Made by a program: the position numbers and the translations under genes
Source of the DNA: an uncultured Bacteroidales bacterium
GTDB lineage: Bacteria > Bacteroidota > Bacteroidia > Bacteroidales > Paludibacteraceae
DNA: 46,613 bases
Reading direction: 5' to 3'
Assembly: GCA_934728255.1 (NCBI GenBank)
Contig: CAKVEC010000014.1
Span: 1 to 46,613, forward strand
Shown: piece after piece, positions 1-8,324 of the stretch
How the letters are laid out: the number at the start of each line of letters is the position of its first letter
Numbering within the stretch: the first letter of the stretch is position 1
Notes under the pieces: generated by a model
The model's input: only the letters and a program-made list of their open reading frames with translations
Databases searched by the model: none
Told to the model about the DNA's origin: nothing

Positions 1-3000
1 GGTTGATACACGGAGCGTAAGCGATGATGAGCGACGGTCCGGGATAAGCCTCAGCCTCGCGGATAGCCTTGAGGGTCTGTGCCTGGTCGGCACCCATAGC
101 GATTTGAGCCACATAGACATAACCATAGGTGGTGGCAATCATACCAAGGTCTTTCTTGCGCACGCGCTTACCCATAGCGGCAAACTTGGCAATCGCACCG
201 AGAGGAGTCGATTTGGAAGCCTGTCCGCCGGTGTTGGAGTACACCTCGGTATCGAGTACGAGGATATTAACATCCTCACCCGAAGCGATGACGTGGTCGA
301 GTCCGCCGTATCCGATGTCGTAGGAAGCACCGTCACCACCGATAATCCACTGGCTGCGTTTAACGATATGGTCTTTGTATTTGAGAATCTCCTTGCAGGT
401 GTCGCAACCGCACGCCTCCATAGCAGCCACCATAGGCTCGTAGAGACGTTTGGTAACCTCTGCACTCTGCTGGTTCTCAAGCCATTCCTTGAACATAGCC
501 TTCAGTTCGTCGGAGCAGCAGGTGCACTCTTGCGCCTTAGTCATCAGCGAAGCCAGACGCTCGCGCATCTTGCGGTGTGCAATCTGCATACCGAGACCGT
601 ACTCGCAGAAGTCCTCGAACAGCGAGTTCGACCATGCGGGACCGTGTCCTTTGTCATTGGTGGTATAAGGAGTGGAAGGTACGGAACCCGAGTAGATGGA
701 GGTACAACCCGTAGCGTTAGCCGCAATCTCACGGTCACCGAAGAGTTGGCTGATGAGTTTTAAGTACGGAGTCTCACCGCAACCCGAGCATGCGCCCGAG
801 AACTCAAACAGCGGAGTAGCGAACTGCGAGTTCTTGACATTCGACTGGATATCAACGAGATGTTGCTTGCTCTTGACGTTCTCCACGCAGTAGTTCCAGT
901 TGGCAGCCTCAGCCTCTTGTCCCTCGAGCGGAACCATAGTGAGGGCTTTGCCGAGTTTCGGATTACCCGGGCAGACATCGACGCAGTTGCCGCAACCGAG
1001 GCAGTCCATAACGCCTACCTGCATACGGAAATGCATACCTTTGAGAGCAGCAGGTGCTTTCATCTCGCGCGTTGCACCGTTGATACCCTTCACCTCCTCG
1101 TCATCAGCCACAAACGGACGGATACAAGCGTGAGGGCAGACGTAAGCACACTTGTTGCACTCGATACAGTTGTCTGCGTTCCAAACCGGTACGAAAGCCG
1201 ATACACCGCGTTTCTCGTACTTGGCGGTACCCGACGGCCATGTACCGTCTTCGATACCCTTAAATGCGGAAACAGGCAGCAAGTCGCCGTCCTGACCATT
1301 GATAGGACGAACCACATTGTTGATAAAATCGTCGCCGTCGGTCGGTTTGACCACGTCGGCATTAACGTCCAAATTCGACCAAGCGGGGTCGATGTCAAGC
1401 AGGTGGTACTCACCACCGCGATCCACGGCTGCATAGTTCTTGTTGACCACATCCTCGCCCTTCTTGCCATACGACTTCACGATGAAGTGCTTCATCTCCT
1501 CAACGGCTTTCTCCACAGGGATAACCCCCGTGATACGGAAGAATGCCGACTGGAGGATGGTATTGGTACGGTTGCCCAGACCAATCTCCTGCGCAATCTT
1601 GGTAGCGTTGATGTAGTACACCTTGATATTGTTGTCAGCGAAGTATTTCTTCACTTTGTTCGGCAGGTTCTTAGCCAACTCTTCGCCCTCCCAGATAGTA
1701 TTCAAGAGGAAGGTACCGCCCTTCTGCAGACCGCGTGTAACATCGTACATGTGGAGGTATGCCTGTACGTGGCAAGCCACAAAGTTAGGCGTGGTAACGA
1801 GATAGGTGGAATGGATAGGTTCGTCGCCGAAACGGAGGTGCGAGCAGGTGAAACCGCCCGATTTCTTCGAGTCGTAAGAGAAGTATGCCTGGCAGTATTT
1901 GTCGGTGGTATCACCGATAATCTTCACCGAGTTCTTGTTGGCACCAACGGTACCGTCAGCACCCAAGCCGTAGAACTTGGCTTGGAACATACCCTTGCCG
2001 CCCATAGCGATTTCCTCACCGACGGGGAGCGAAGTGAAGGTTACATCGTCGTTGATACCTACGGTGAAGTGGTTCTTCGGGCACGGCAGAGCAAGGTTCT
2101 CGTAAACAGCCAGCATCTGTGCAGGCGTGGTATCGTTGGAACCCAAGCCGTAGCGACCGCCGACAACAAGGATATTATTCAATCCGAGTTCGTCAAGAGC
2201 GTCTTTTACATCGAGATAAAGCGGTTCGCCGTTGGCACCCGGCTCCTTGGTACGGTCGAGCACGCAGATACGTTTTACCGAAGCGGGCAGCGCCTCTTTG
2301 AGGTATTTCAGGCTGAACGGACGATAGAGGTGTACATTGATCATACCCAACTTGTTGTTGCCCTTGGCTGCCTCGTAGTCAATTACTTCGCGGATAGCCT
2401 CGCAAGCCGAACCCATGCAGATGATGATGTTCTCGGCATCAGCGGCACCATAATAGTTGAACGGACGGTATTTGCGGCCGGTAATCTCCGAGATCTTGTC
2501 CATATAGTCGCTAACGATGTCAGCCACAGCATCATAATAGGTATTACAACTCTCGCGATGGGTGAAGAATACATCGGGGTTCTCCGCCATACCTTTCATG
2601 ACAGGGTGCATAGGACTCAACGCACGCTCGCGGAACTCCTGCAGCGCCTCCATATCCACCAGCGGACGGAGGTCTTCCATATCCACCACTTCAATCTTCT
2701 GATACTCGTGGCTGGTACGGAAACCGTCAAAGAAGTTGAGGAACGGCACACGACTCTTGATAGTAGAGAGGTGAGCCACACCGGCGAGGTCCATCACCTC
2801 CTGTACGCTGCCCTCGGCGAGCATAGCGAAACCGGTCTGACGGCAAGCCATCACGTCCTGATGGTCGCCGAAGATACAAAGCACGTGGCTTGCCAACGTA
2901 CGAGCCGATACGTGGAATACGGTAGGAATCAATTCGCCCGCAATCTTGTACATGTTCGGAATCATCAGCAACAGACCCTGCGAAGCAGTAAACGTAGTGG

Positions 3001-3244
3001 TCAGTGCACCTGCGTTCAGCGAGCCGTGTACTGCACCGGCAGCACCACCCTCGGATTGCATCTCCTGAACCATCACGGTCTCGCCGAACATATTCTTGCG
3101 CCCGGCAGCAGCCCACTCGTCTACGTTCTCTGCCATAGGCGAAGATGGCGTGATAGGATAGATAGCGGCTACCTCGGTGAACATATACGCAATATGTGCC
3201 GCAGCAGCGTTACCATCACACGTCATAAACTTTTTTTCTTTCAT
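1..3244 (-). CDS. nifJ: Pyruvate:ferredoxin (flavodoxin) oxidoreductase, 3' end cut by window edge
   Basis: Single-chain cytoplasmic enzyme that oxidatively decarboxylates pyruvate to acetyl-CoA and CO2, passing electrons to ferredoxin or flavodoxin. The frame is open from the ATG at 3244 to the window edge (1081 codons); family members are about 1170-1190 residues, so roughly the last 100 are missing. N-terminus MKEKKFMTCDGNAAAAH is followed by AAIYPITPSSPMAE, the typical start of the family. Ferredoxin-like cysteine motifs (DCLGCGNCVDVCPGNP, encoded near 970-1015) and the TPP-binding region (CSGCGETPY near 785; GGDGASYDIGYGG near 310-350; DTEVYSNTGGQ near 230-260) are readable. The upstream leader holds 9-nt tandem repeats and no clear TAnnTTTG box. 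No frameshift is visible. The identification is secure; the symbol follows the NifJ/Por family. Confidence 0.97.
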   Translation of the reverse strand, partial: MKEKKFMTCDGNAAAAHIAYMFTEVAAIYPITPSSPMAENVDEWAAAGRKNMFGETVMVQEMQSEGGAAGAVHGSLNAGALTTTFTASQGLLLMIPNMYKIAGELIPTVFHVSARTLASHVLCIFGDHQDVMACRQTGFAMLAEGSVQEVMDLAGVAHLSTIKSRVPFLNFFDGFRTSHEYQKIEVVDMEDLRPLVDMEALQEFRERALSPMHPVMKGMAENPDVFFTHRESCNTYYDAVADIVSDYMDKISEITGRKYRPFNYYGAADAENIIICMGSACEAIREVIDYEAAKGNNKLGMINVHLYRPFSLKYLKEALPASVKRICVLDRTKEPGANGEPLYLDVKDALDELGLNNILVVGGRYGLGSNDTTPAQMLAVYENLALPCPKNHFTVGINDDVTFTSLPVGEEIAMGGKGMFQAKFYGLGADGTVGANKNSVKIIGDTTDKYCQAYFSYDSKKSGGFTCSHLRFGDEPIHSTYLVTTPNFVACHVQAYLHMYDVTRGLQKGGTFLLNTIWEGEELAKNLPNKVKKYFADNNIKVYYINATKIAQEIGLGNRTNTILQSAFFRITGVIPVEKAVEEMKHFIVKSYGKKGEDVVNKNYAAVDRGGEYHLLDIDPAWSNLDVNADVVKPTDGDDFINNVVRPINGQDGDLLPVSAFKGIEDGTWPSGTAKYEKRGVSAFVPVWNADNCIECNKCAYVCPHACIRPFVADDEEVKGINGATREMKAPAALKGMHFRMQVGVMDCLGCGNCVDVCPGNPKLGKALTMVPLEGQEAEAANWNYCVENVKSKQHLVDIQSNVKNSQFATPLFEFSGACSGCGETPYLKLISQLFGDREIAANATGCTSIYSGSVPSTPYTTNDKGHGPAWSNSLFEDFCEYGLGMQIAHRKMRERLASLMTKAQECTCCSDELKAMFKEWLENQQSAEVTKRLYEPMVAAMEACGCDTCKEILKYKDHIVKRSQWIIGGDGASYDIGYGGLDHVIASGEDVNILVLDTEVYSNTGGQASKSTPLGAIAKFAAMGKRVRKKDLGMIATTYGYVYVAQIAMGADQAQTLKAIREAEAYPGPSLIIAYAPCIN

Positions 3245-3285
3245 CTTTTTTGTAATTAGTTTATTGAGTTGATTTATTGTAGTAG

Positions 3286-3321
3286 TTATTAGTCTAATTG
3301 GGCTAATGGGTCTAATAAGCC
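3286..3321. repeat. 9-nt tandem repeat upstream of the nifJ-like gene
   Basis: Four units of 9 nt: TTATTAGTC, TAATTGGGC, TAATGGGTC, TAATAAGCC. The same class recurs at 15933-15968 and 23592-23636. Confidence 0.7.
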
Positions 3322-3330
3322 CCATTCTGT

Positions 3331-3369
3331 AAGCCCCTCCTCCGGAGGGGTCGGGGAGGTCAAAGGTCC
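3331..3369 (+). repeat. Palindromic CCCCTCC-NNN-GGAGGGG element (copy 1)
   Basis: Perfect 7-bp palindrome with a 3-nt loop (3334-3350) followed by TCGGGGAGGTC. It lies 2 nt past the stop of the minus-strand ATPase gene. The same element occurs twice inside the tolC-like gene (9055-9092 and 9149-9186). It resembles REP-type dispersed elements. It could act as a transcript end for the ATPase, but no T-tract follows. Confidence 0.75.
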
Positions 3370-3371
3370 TC

Positions 3372-4598
3372 CTAATACAAGAACCCGAGCAACCACAGCG
3401 GGATCAAGTTTCCCCTGCCCGTCTCGATGTTACCCACTGCGCAGGGGCGGATGCTCTCGCGTGCAGGAATATCAGTCTTCACATCGAAATAGTATTTCCC
3501 GTCCACGATAAACATCGCATTGCGCTCCGTGGCGTTCACCTTGTGTCCGCCGTGCAGACTGCAGTAGAAACAGGTCTCGTACACATCCTGCTGCGACAGT
3601 TCGCGTGTGGCAATCATGTGCGCAATATTGGTGTTCTGCATATACACTTTCGAAGGCTTCATCGGGAACTGCTTGCCCTCCATATACAGAAGGTTGAGCA
3701 AGCGTGCGTCCTTGAGGTACTTGATATAGTTCATCGTTGTTGCACGCGACAGGTCTATCTCGTCCGAGATGCTACTTACATTGAGTGCACAAGGCGTTTC
3801 CTTGAGCATAATATAGAGGAGTCGGCGCAGTTTGGGCAGGCACGCCACATCGATCTGCTTGATCATCAGCACGTCCACCTCAAGCATCATATTCATCGTC
3901 TTGAGCAAATCCTCCTCAAAGTTCTTCCGCTCTAAATAAGAAGGGTAATATCCGTGTTCCAAATAGTCCTTGAAATACTCCAGCGGGTGTACGTGTTCAC
4001 ATATCTCACGGGCGATAGAAGCGTGGCTATGAAGAATATCCTCCAGCGTATAGGGGCGGAAAGTGAGCCCCGTCTGCAAGTTCAGGTACTCGCGGAACGA
4101 GAAACCGCGCAGGTTATACATCTTTACGATGCCGGCGATGTCTTTGTTGTCCTCTATGAGTCGCATTACGGGCGACGCCGAGAACACTATATGCAGGTCT
4201 TTGTACTTATCGTAGCATTTCTTCAGTTCCTTCGACCAGTTCGGGTACTTGAACATCTGATCCAGCAACAGCGTATGCCCGCCTGCTTTCACGAACATTC
4301 CAGCGAACTCCACGATAGAGTGCTCCGTGAAATAAAAATTGTTCAAGTTCACGTACAGGCACGAGTGCCGCACTGCCGACTTGCGCTTTTTAGCGTTCAG
4401 ATCGGGGTAGGGCGGTTTTTCTTTGCTCTCTATCTCTTTGGCACGTGCCAACAGGAAATCGGTTTTTCCGACACCGCGTCCGCCTTTGATGGCGATGAGG
4501 CGGTCGTTCCAGTCGATTTCGTCCATCAACAGGCGTCGGATAGGCATTTCGGAGTGCTCTACCAGATAGTCGTGTATTCGGAAAAAGGGTTCTAACAT
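3372..4598 (-). CDS. AAA-family ATPase with DUF4143-like C-terminal half
   Basis: 408-residue predicted ATPase. Walker A (GGRGVGKT) is near residues 38-45, and a Walker B-like stretch (HTLLLDQ) is near residue 110. A C-terminal winged-helix-like segment (SSISDEIDLSRATTMNYIKYL) is followed by a nuclease-like tail (KYYFDVKTD). This order is that of the AAA_14/DUF4143 proteins common in Bacteroidota, whose cellular role is not established. The frame extends upstream to 4727, but a clean promoter (4665-4695) lies inside that extension, so the ATG at 4598 (MLEPFF) is the real start. The gene is monocistronic. A palindromic repeat lies just past its stop. Confidence 0.85.
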   Translation of the reverse strand: MLEPFFRIHDYLVEHSEMPIRRLLMDEIDWNDRLIAIKGGRGVGKTDFLLARAKEIESKEKPPYPDLNAKKRKSAVRHSCLYVNLNNFYFTEHSIVEFAGMFVKAGGHTLLLDQMFKYPNWSKELKKCYDKYKDLHIVFSASPVMRLIEDNKDIAGIVKMYNLRGFSFREYLNLQTGLTFRPYTLEDILHSHASIAREICEHVHPLEYFKDYLEHGYYPSYLERKNFEEDLLKTMNMMLEVDVLMIKQIDVACLPKLRRLLYIMLKETPCALNVSSISDEIDLSRATTMNYIKYLKDARLLNLLYMEGKQFPMKPSKVYMQNTNIAHMIATRELSQQDVYETCFYCSLHGGHKVNATERNAMFIVDGKYYFDVKTDIPARESIRPCAVGNIETGRGNLIPLWLLGFLY

Positions 4599-4664
4599 AG
4601 TGTAAGATACGCTGTTTAATGGTATATCTCTGTAATTGCGCACTACGCAACACAAATTGCGCTG

Positions 4665-4695
4665 CAAAATTACTATAATTATTCCGAATTTGCAA
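4665..4695 (-). promoter_or_regulatory. Promoter of the AAA/DUF4143 ATPase gene
   Basis: On the minus strand, TTG (4693-4695), a 20-bp spacer, then TAATTTTG (4665-4672) fit the Bacteroidota -33/-7 pattern. It lies 67 nt upstream of the ATG at 4598 and rules out the longer reading frame starting at 4727. Confidence 0.75.
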
Positions 4696-4811
4696 TATGT
4701 ACTTTGCATTTTCGCCAATTTTTCCACTATCCTGCCATACTTTTGGTTATCCGTTAATTATCGTTAATTGACCATTAAGTTGCTTGGACACAAATTAAAT
4801 AAAAACTTTCA

Positions 4812-4843
4812 TTTGCATATTTCATTCATTTTACATAACTTTG
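4812..4843 (+). promoter_or_regulatory. Promoter of structured RNA / operon 5096-6796
   Basis: TTTG (4812-4815), 20 bp, TAACTTTG (4836-4843): a near-perfect Bacteroidota promoter. Transcription would begin at about 4850, just before the first hairpin of the structured RNA. No other promoter is visible before the ATG at 5096. Confidence 0.85.
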
Positions 4844-4849
4844 CACCGA

Positions 4850-5055
4850 TTTCTGTAGGATTAGTGCCTACAGACAAAACATAATACATATTCACATTAG
4901 CGTTTGCTATTGTTCTATTCGCATTGAAATGTAGGAACCTTCAATCAAAGAGTAGGAACAAGTCGGCAAATGCCTGCGTTGTACGCGGGCATGACTTGTA
5001 CTCTTTACGGCAATCCTACAGCCTCAATGCGAGCAAGTCATGCTCGCATTCTTTG
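4850..5055 (+). ncRNA. Highly structured RNA: 6S-like small RNA or regulatory leader
   Basis: Hand-folded helices: a 5' hairpin 4853-4859/4867-4873 (7 bp); outer rod 4919-4927/5024-5032 (9 bp) and 4930-4936/5014-5020 (7 bp); then 4947-4954/4999-5006 (8 bp), 4959-4964/4993-4998 (6 bp) and 4970-4978/4984-4992 (9 bp, loop TTGTA). The bulges are one-sided on the 5' arm (GGAA, GGCAA). A 10-bp hairpin, 5026-5035/5041-5050, followed by CTTTGTGTTT looks like a terminator and shares bases with the outer rod, so the two exclude each other. The 5' strand 4853-4860 can also pair with 5014-5021 (8 bp). About 205 nt from the promoter start to the hairpin. The rod shape, own promoter and own terminator suggest a free small RNA such as 6S (the Bacteroidales-1 RNA family is another candidate). 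The mutually exclusive helices would equally suit an attenuator controlling the genes at 5096 and 6158. The class is unproven. Confidence 0.75.
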
Positions 5056-5095
5056 TGTTTAGATCCATAACAGCGCAATAAAGCAAAAAACGCCT

Positions 5096-6145
5096 ATGAA
5101 AAAACACGTACTATTGTTTGTATTGTCTTGGGCATCCATAACCCTTTGTGCGCAATACTACAAAGTGGAAATCTCCTCTTGGGGAGATTACAATCTGCTT
5201 GGCAAAACATTCTATATTTTGCCCAAACAGACATTTGGAAACGACAAAGATCCCGAGTTTCAACGCTGTTGTAATCTTATCACACAAAGTATGCTTTGTG
5301 AAAAAGCCATTCCTACCACAGACAGATTCAATGCGGATATATACATCCGGTTGGACTATGGCATTTCCGACGAATCGTATATGTCAGAAACGGCTTACCC
5401 TGTTTATGGTAAAACAGGCTACACCACATCTAAATACGGCACATCGTATCACTACGGAATCACCGGCTATCGTGATTATACCTATCGACAAAGTGTCTAT
5501 CGCCGGTACATAAACGTTTATGCATATGATAATCATACCGCCAACCTACTATGGAAAACCACAGCCATAAGCAGCGGAGAATCCTCCGATATGGCAGATG
5601 CGGTAACCGCTATGGCTACCGTTATGCACGGCTACTTCGGCGAAAATTCTTCAGGGCAGCACACAGAATATGTTTCTATCAATGAGCCTGATTTTATCGC
5701 CTTCGGACAAAATTTCTACCTGCGTGACAATGTAATTGTCCATCCAATTTCAACCTCCGACGATGTACGAAACGGACTAATGCCTTATGTGGTCATTTTG
5801 AACGACAGCAGCACTACCATCTTGTTATATGCACGCAATGTGAAAGATATGCTCCAATCCTATGGTATGGACACCTCCACCAAACATCATCGCGCACATT
5901 TTTCTTCCAAGACATATCTCCTTTATAATGATGTCAAGTACCCAGTTAGTACCATTCGTGTTCCTACTCTCGGAATGGGAAACGACTATATCAATAAAAA
6001 TATCCATTTATCCCAATACTATACTACGGTTATCAATTTAACATTTCCTGTAGCCCTGCACCGAGGCGACATTATTGAAATGGTCAGTTATAGCGACACA
6101 GCAGAAACCAAAGAACAATACCATTTTTACTTTGTGCTTTATTAA
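5096..6145 (+). CDS. Exported protein of unknown function
   Basis: 349 residues with a clear signal peptide (MKKHVLLFVLSWASITLCAQ). The mature part has a Tyr/Gly/Thr-rich stretch around residues 95-135 (VYGKTGYTTSKYG, YGITGYRDYTYRQ), then NVYAYDNHTANLLWKTTAIS, loosely resembling the layout of DUF4136-type periplasmic proteins. That similarity is weak and I do not assign a family. The C-terminal half (about 190-349) looks like a separate beta-rich domain ending in a hydrophobic strand. It is first gene of a two-gene unit, 12 nt from the next gene, and follows the structured RNA with no other promoter between. No Shine-Dalgarno site is present, as is usual for Bacteroidota. Confidence 0.8.
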   Translation: MKKHVLLFVLSWASITLCAQYYKVEISSWGDYNLLGKTFYILPKQTFGNDKDPEFQRCCNLITQSMLCEKAIPTTDRFNADIYIRLDYGISDESYMSETAYPVYGKTGYTTSKYGTSYHYGITGYRDYTYRQSVYRRYINVYAYDNHTANLLWKTTAISSGESSDMADAVTAMATVMHGYFGENSSGQHTEYVSINEPDFIAFGQNFYLRDNVIVHPISTSDDVRNGLMPYVVILNDSSTTILLYARNVKDMLQSYGMDTSTKHHRAHFSSKTYLLYNDVKYPVSTIRVPTLGMGNDYINKNIHLSQYYTTVINLTFPVALHRGDIIEMVSYSDTAETKEQYHFYFVLY

Positions 6146-6157
6146 AATCATCTTACT

Positions 6158-6796
6158 ATGAAAAAGTTATTATTCCTCATTATGGCATTATTGCCATTGA
6201 CATATATCTCGGCACAGCAAAGCGAGTATGCCTATTTTCGTTCTTTGACAGCGGGTGCACAGGAACAAGTGGAAGCCGAAAAATACACAACCATCAAAGG
6301 TGTCTCCTTTGTCAGCGATCTATATACCTTTGCCGCCTTAGGATCTTTGCACAAAGGCTATTCGGAAGGCGACCATTTCACAGCAGGCACAGGACTTGGA
6401 ATGAATGCTGGTGTCGAAATTTGGATTTTATATATAGGTATAGGTCTCGAATGGCAGCCCCATTGGCTTAAATACGAAAACGGTTTTGCCGGTACATATT
6501 ATTCCATGCCCATTTACGCTACTGTCCGCACCTATCTACCTGTCTCCACTACCTTTCAACCCTATTGGTGGGCGGATTGGGGCGGTACCATTGCTTGCAA
6601 TGACGGACGCAGTGGAATGACACTGCGTACCGGTTTGGCGGTTGATTACAAAAGACTGAATATCGGTATTGCCTTTGATATGGATACGGGCAAATATATG
6701 TATATGGGCGGACTATTGAAAATCGGTGTCCGCTTCGGAAAACTCACAGACGGAAAGACTAAACTAAATGGCAGTAGAAGTGCCACTATATTATAG
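6158..6796 (+). CDS. Putative small outer-membrane beta-barrel protein
   Basis: 212 residues with signal peptide MKKLLFLIMALLPLTYISAQ. The mature sequence alternates hydrophobic and polar residues in aromatic-rich strands (VEIWILYIGIGLEWQPHW, YYSMPIYATVRTYLP, KYMYMGGLLKIGVRFG), as in small 8-stranded outer-membrane barrels. It has a short polar tail after the last strand. It is co-transcribed with the 5096 gene (12-nt gap) and ends before a long hairpin at 6833-6868. Function unknown; the barrel assignment rests on pattern only. Confidence 0.75.
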   Translation: MKKLLFLIMALLPLTYISAQQSEYAYFRSLTAGAQEQVEAEKYTTIKGVSFVSDLYTFAALGSLHKGYSEGDHFTAGTGLGMNAGVEIWILYIGIGLEWQPHWLKYENGFAGTYYSMPIYATVRTYLPVSTTFQPYWWADWGGTIACNDGRSGMTLRTGLAVDYKRLNIGIAFDMDTGKYMYMGGLLKIGVRFGKLTDGKTKLNGSRSATIL

Positions 6797-6832
6797 TATT
6801 ATAGTCAGATTGCTTTTATTTTTTTCCTTCCA

Positions 6833-6868
6833 TAAAGACTCCACAAAATAAATTTTGCGGGGTCTTTA
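6833..6868 (+). terminator. Probable terminator of the 5096-6796 operon
   Basis: Long imperfect hairpin: TAAAGACTCC pairs with GGGGTCTTTA and is extended by A/T pairs to a small AT-rich loop. It lies 36 nt past the stop. No long T-run follows directly. Confidence 0.6.
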
Positions 6869-6946
6869 TAGTACATAAAACCTCTTTCGTTTTATTTTCT
6901 TCCATTTCTTGCCGCTTGCGGCATAGGATAAGCCTATCCTATGCGT

Positions 6947-6968
6947 AATCACCTACTAATCACCTACT
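6947..6968. repeat. 11-nt tandem repeat, two units of AATCACCTACT
   Basis: Two perfect 11-nt units. AATCACCCACT (33659-33691) is the closest relative; on the other strand they read like the GGGTGATTATC family at 18425-18501. Confidence 0.7.
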
Positions 6969-7062
6969 CTTCATAGCACCAAGGTATTGCTTTATGGCAG
7001 AGGTATTAAGTATGGGATTGAGTACTGATTATATTAAATTTTACATATTTGTAAGTATTTGC

Positions 7063-7093
7063 TTGCATATATCCGAAAAAAGCCGTACTTTTG
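7063..7093 (+). promoter_or_regulatory. Promoter of nitroreductase-ogt-tolC operon
   Basis: TTG (7063-7065), 20 bp, TACTTTTG (7086-7093). It lies 53 nt upstream of the ATG at 7147, which supports that start over the in-frame ATG at 6994. Confidence 0.75.
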
Positions 7094-7146
7094 CAGCGGA
7101 AATAATCAAACAAACTATCTTCAAGCCATTAACAAACAGAATCGTT

Positions 7147-7821
7147 ATGGAAACGAAAATGAATTTGCAAGAGGCTATCAGAGTTCGCCATTCGGTGCGT
7201 CAGTACACCGATCAACCGATTGACAATGAAACGATTGCCGCACTGCAAGAAAAGATACAGACCCTAAATGCCGAAAGCGGATTGCATATACAGTTGGTGA
7301 CCAACGAGCCACAAGCCTTTGACTCGTTTATGGCGCATTATGGCAAGTTCTCGGGCGTACGCAACTACTTTGCACTGATAGGTTCGGGCGACAACTTGGA
7401 CGAGCGGTGCGGGTATTATGGCGAACAGTTGGTGCTTCTCGCGCAGCAACTCGGACTGAACACCTGTTGGGTAGGAATGACTTTCAAGAAGGTAGTAAAT
7501 GCTTTGGATATTCAGAAAGGCGAGAAATTAGCCGCCGTCATCGCCCTTGGCTACGGGCAGACGCAGGGCATACCGCACAAAAGCAAAACTATCAGCGAGA
7601 TAGCCGTTTGCAAAGGCAATATGCCGGATTGGTTCCGCCGCGGGGTTGAGTGTGCTTTGCAGGCACCGACGGCACTGAACAAACAAAGATTCCGCTTCGA
7701 ATTGGCAGGCGACAAAGTTCGCGCCACCGCCTCTTGGGGGGCTTTTACCAAAGTCGATTTAGGTATCGTAAAATACCATTTCGAGATCGGCGCCGGAGTA
7801 GGACACGCTATTTGGTTATGA
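7147..7821 (+). CDS. Nitroreductase family protein (TM1586-like)
   Basis: 224 residues; an FMN-dependent NAD(P)H oxidoreductase fold. The N-terminal signature (EAIRVRHSVRQYTDQPI) is the family's FMN-phosphate-binding motif, and GYYGEQLVLLAQQLGLNTCWVG is the central helix region. The C-terminal half (GVECALQAPTALNKQ, then VDLGIVKYHFEIGAG) matches the two-lobed TM1586-type putative nitroreductases. The substrate is unknown. The start at 7147 (METKMNL) is chosen because the promoter's -7 box lies downstream of the longer frame's start. The stop overlaps the next ATG by 4 nt (ATGA), indicating translational coupling. Confidence 0.88.
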   Translation: METKMNLQEAIRVRHSVRQYTDQPIDNETIAALQEKIQTLNAESGLHIQLVTNEPQAFDSFMAHYGKFSGVRNYFALIGSGDNLDERCGYYGEQLVLLAQQLGLNTCWVGMTFKKVVNALDIQKGEKLAAVIALGYGQTQGIPHKSKTISEIAVCKGNMPDWFRRGVECALQAPTALNKQRFRFELAGDKVRATASWGAFTKVDLGIVKYHFEIGAGVGHAIWL

Positions 7822-8324
7822 ATACGCACCATATTATAGTGCAACGCTACGTTTCGCCTTGCGGTGAACTGTTGCTCGGAGCGTTTGATGGACGGCTGTG
7901 CCTTTGCGACTGGCAGACGGAGAAACACCGCGGGTTTGTGGACAGGCGGCTGTTGCACCTGCTGCACGCCGATATGCAGGAGGGAACCTGCGAGGTTATC
8001 GCAACGGCTGCCCAACAATTGGACGAATACTTTGCGGGAGAGCGCAAGACGTTTGATGTGCCATTGCTGTTCGTGGGAACGGACTTTCAGAAGAAAGTAT
8101 GGAACGACCTGCTGCGTATTCCTTACGGCGAGACGATTTCGTACGGGGCGATGGCAGCACGGATAGGTATGCCCAAGGCGGTGCGGGCGGTAGCCAATGC
8201 CAACGGAGCGAATGCTATTTCCATATTCGTCCCGTGCCACAGGGTGATAGGCAGCGACAAGTCGCTCACCGGCTACGGCGGCGGACTGGAAGTCAAGAAA
8301 TACTTACTCAACTTGGAACAATGA
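7818..8324 (+). CDS. ogt: Methylated-DNA--protein-cysteine methyltransferase
   Basis: 168-residue suicide DNA-repair protein that moves O6-alkyl groups from guanine to its own cysteine. The active-site motif PCHRVIG is present, with Cys140; the helix-turn-helix region (YGETISYGAMAARIGMP, then VRAVANANGANAISIFV) and the C-terminal LTGYGGGLEVKKYLL are canonical. The start overlaps the nitroreductase stop (ATGA), and the stop overlaps the start of the tolC-like gene in the same way. The symbol ogt denotes the non-Ada form. Confidence 0.95.
   Translation: MNTHHIIVQRYVSPCGELLLGAFDGRLCLCDWQTEKHRGFVDRRLLHLLHADMQEGTCEVIATAAQQLDEYFAGERKTFDVPLLFVGTDFQKKVWNDLLRIPYGETISYGAMAARIGMPKAVRAVANANGANAISIFVPCHRVIGSDKSLTGYGGGLEVKKYLLNLEQ

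Larger units (their letters stand above)
6797..7146. other. 350-nt intergenic region: terminator, palindromes, 11-nt repeats, promoter
   Basis: In order: hairpin 6833-6868, a GCCGC-TT-GCGGC palindrome (6911-6922), a 24-nt palindrome GCATAGGATA-AGCC-TATCCTATGC (6921-6944), two 11-nt repeat units (6947-6968), and a promoter (7063-7093). No credible gene is seen; the frame opening at 6994 overlaps the promoter. Confidence 0.7.

Noticed and set aside
860..3259. 799-codon open frame on plus
   Set aside because: It is antisense to the strongly conserved pyruvate:ferredoxin oxidoreductase gene and has no recognisable domain or start context.
3372..4598. AAA/DUF4143 ATPase as a toxin-antitoxin or defence module
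   Set aside because: Single gene without a partner; family function is unclear, so no system is claimed.
7147..8324. Nitroreductase and ogt as a phage-defence pair
   Set aside because: Both are ordinary housekeeping or stress genes in an overlapping operon with tolC; no defence domains are seen.
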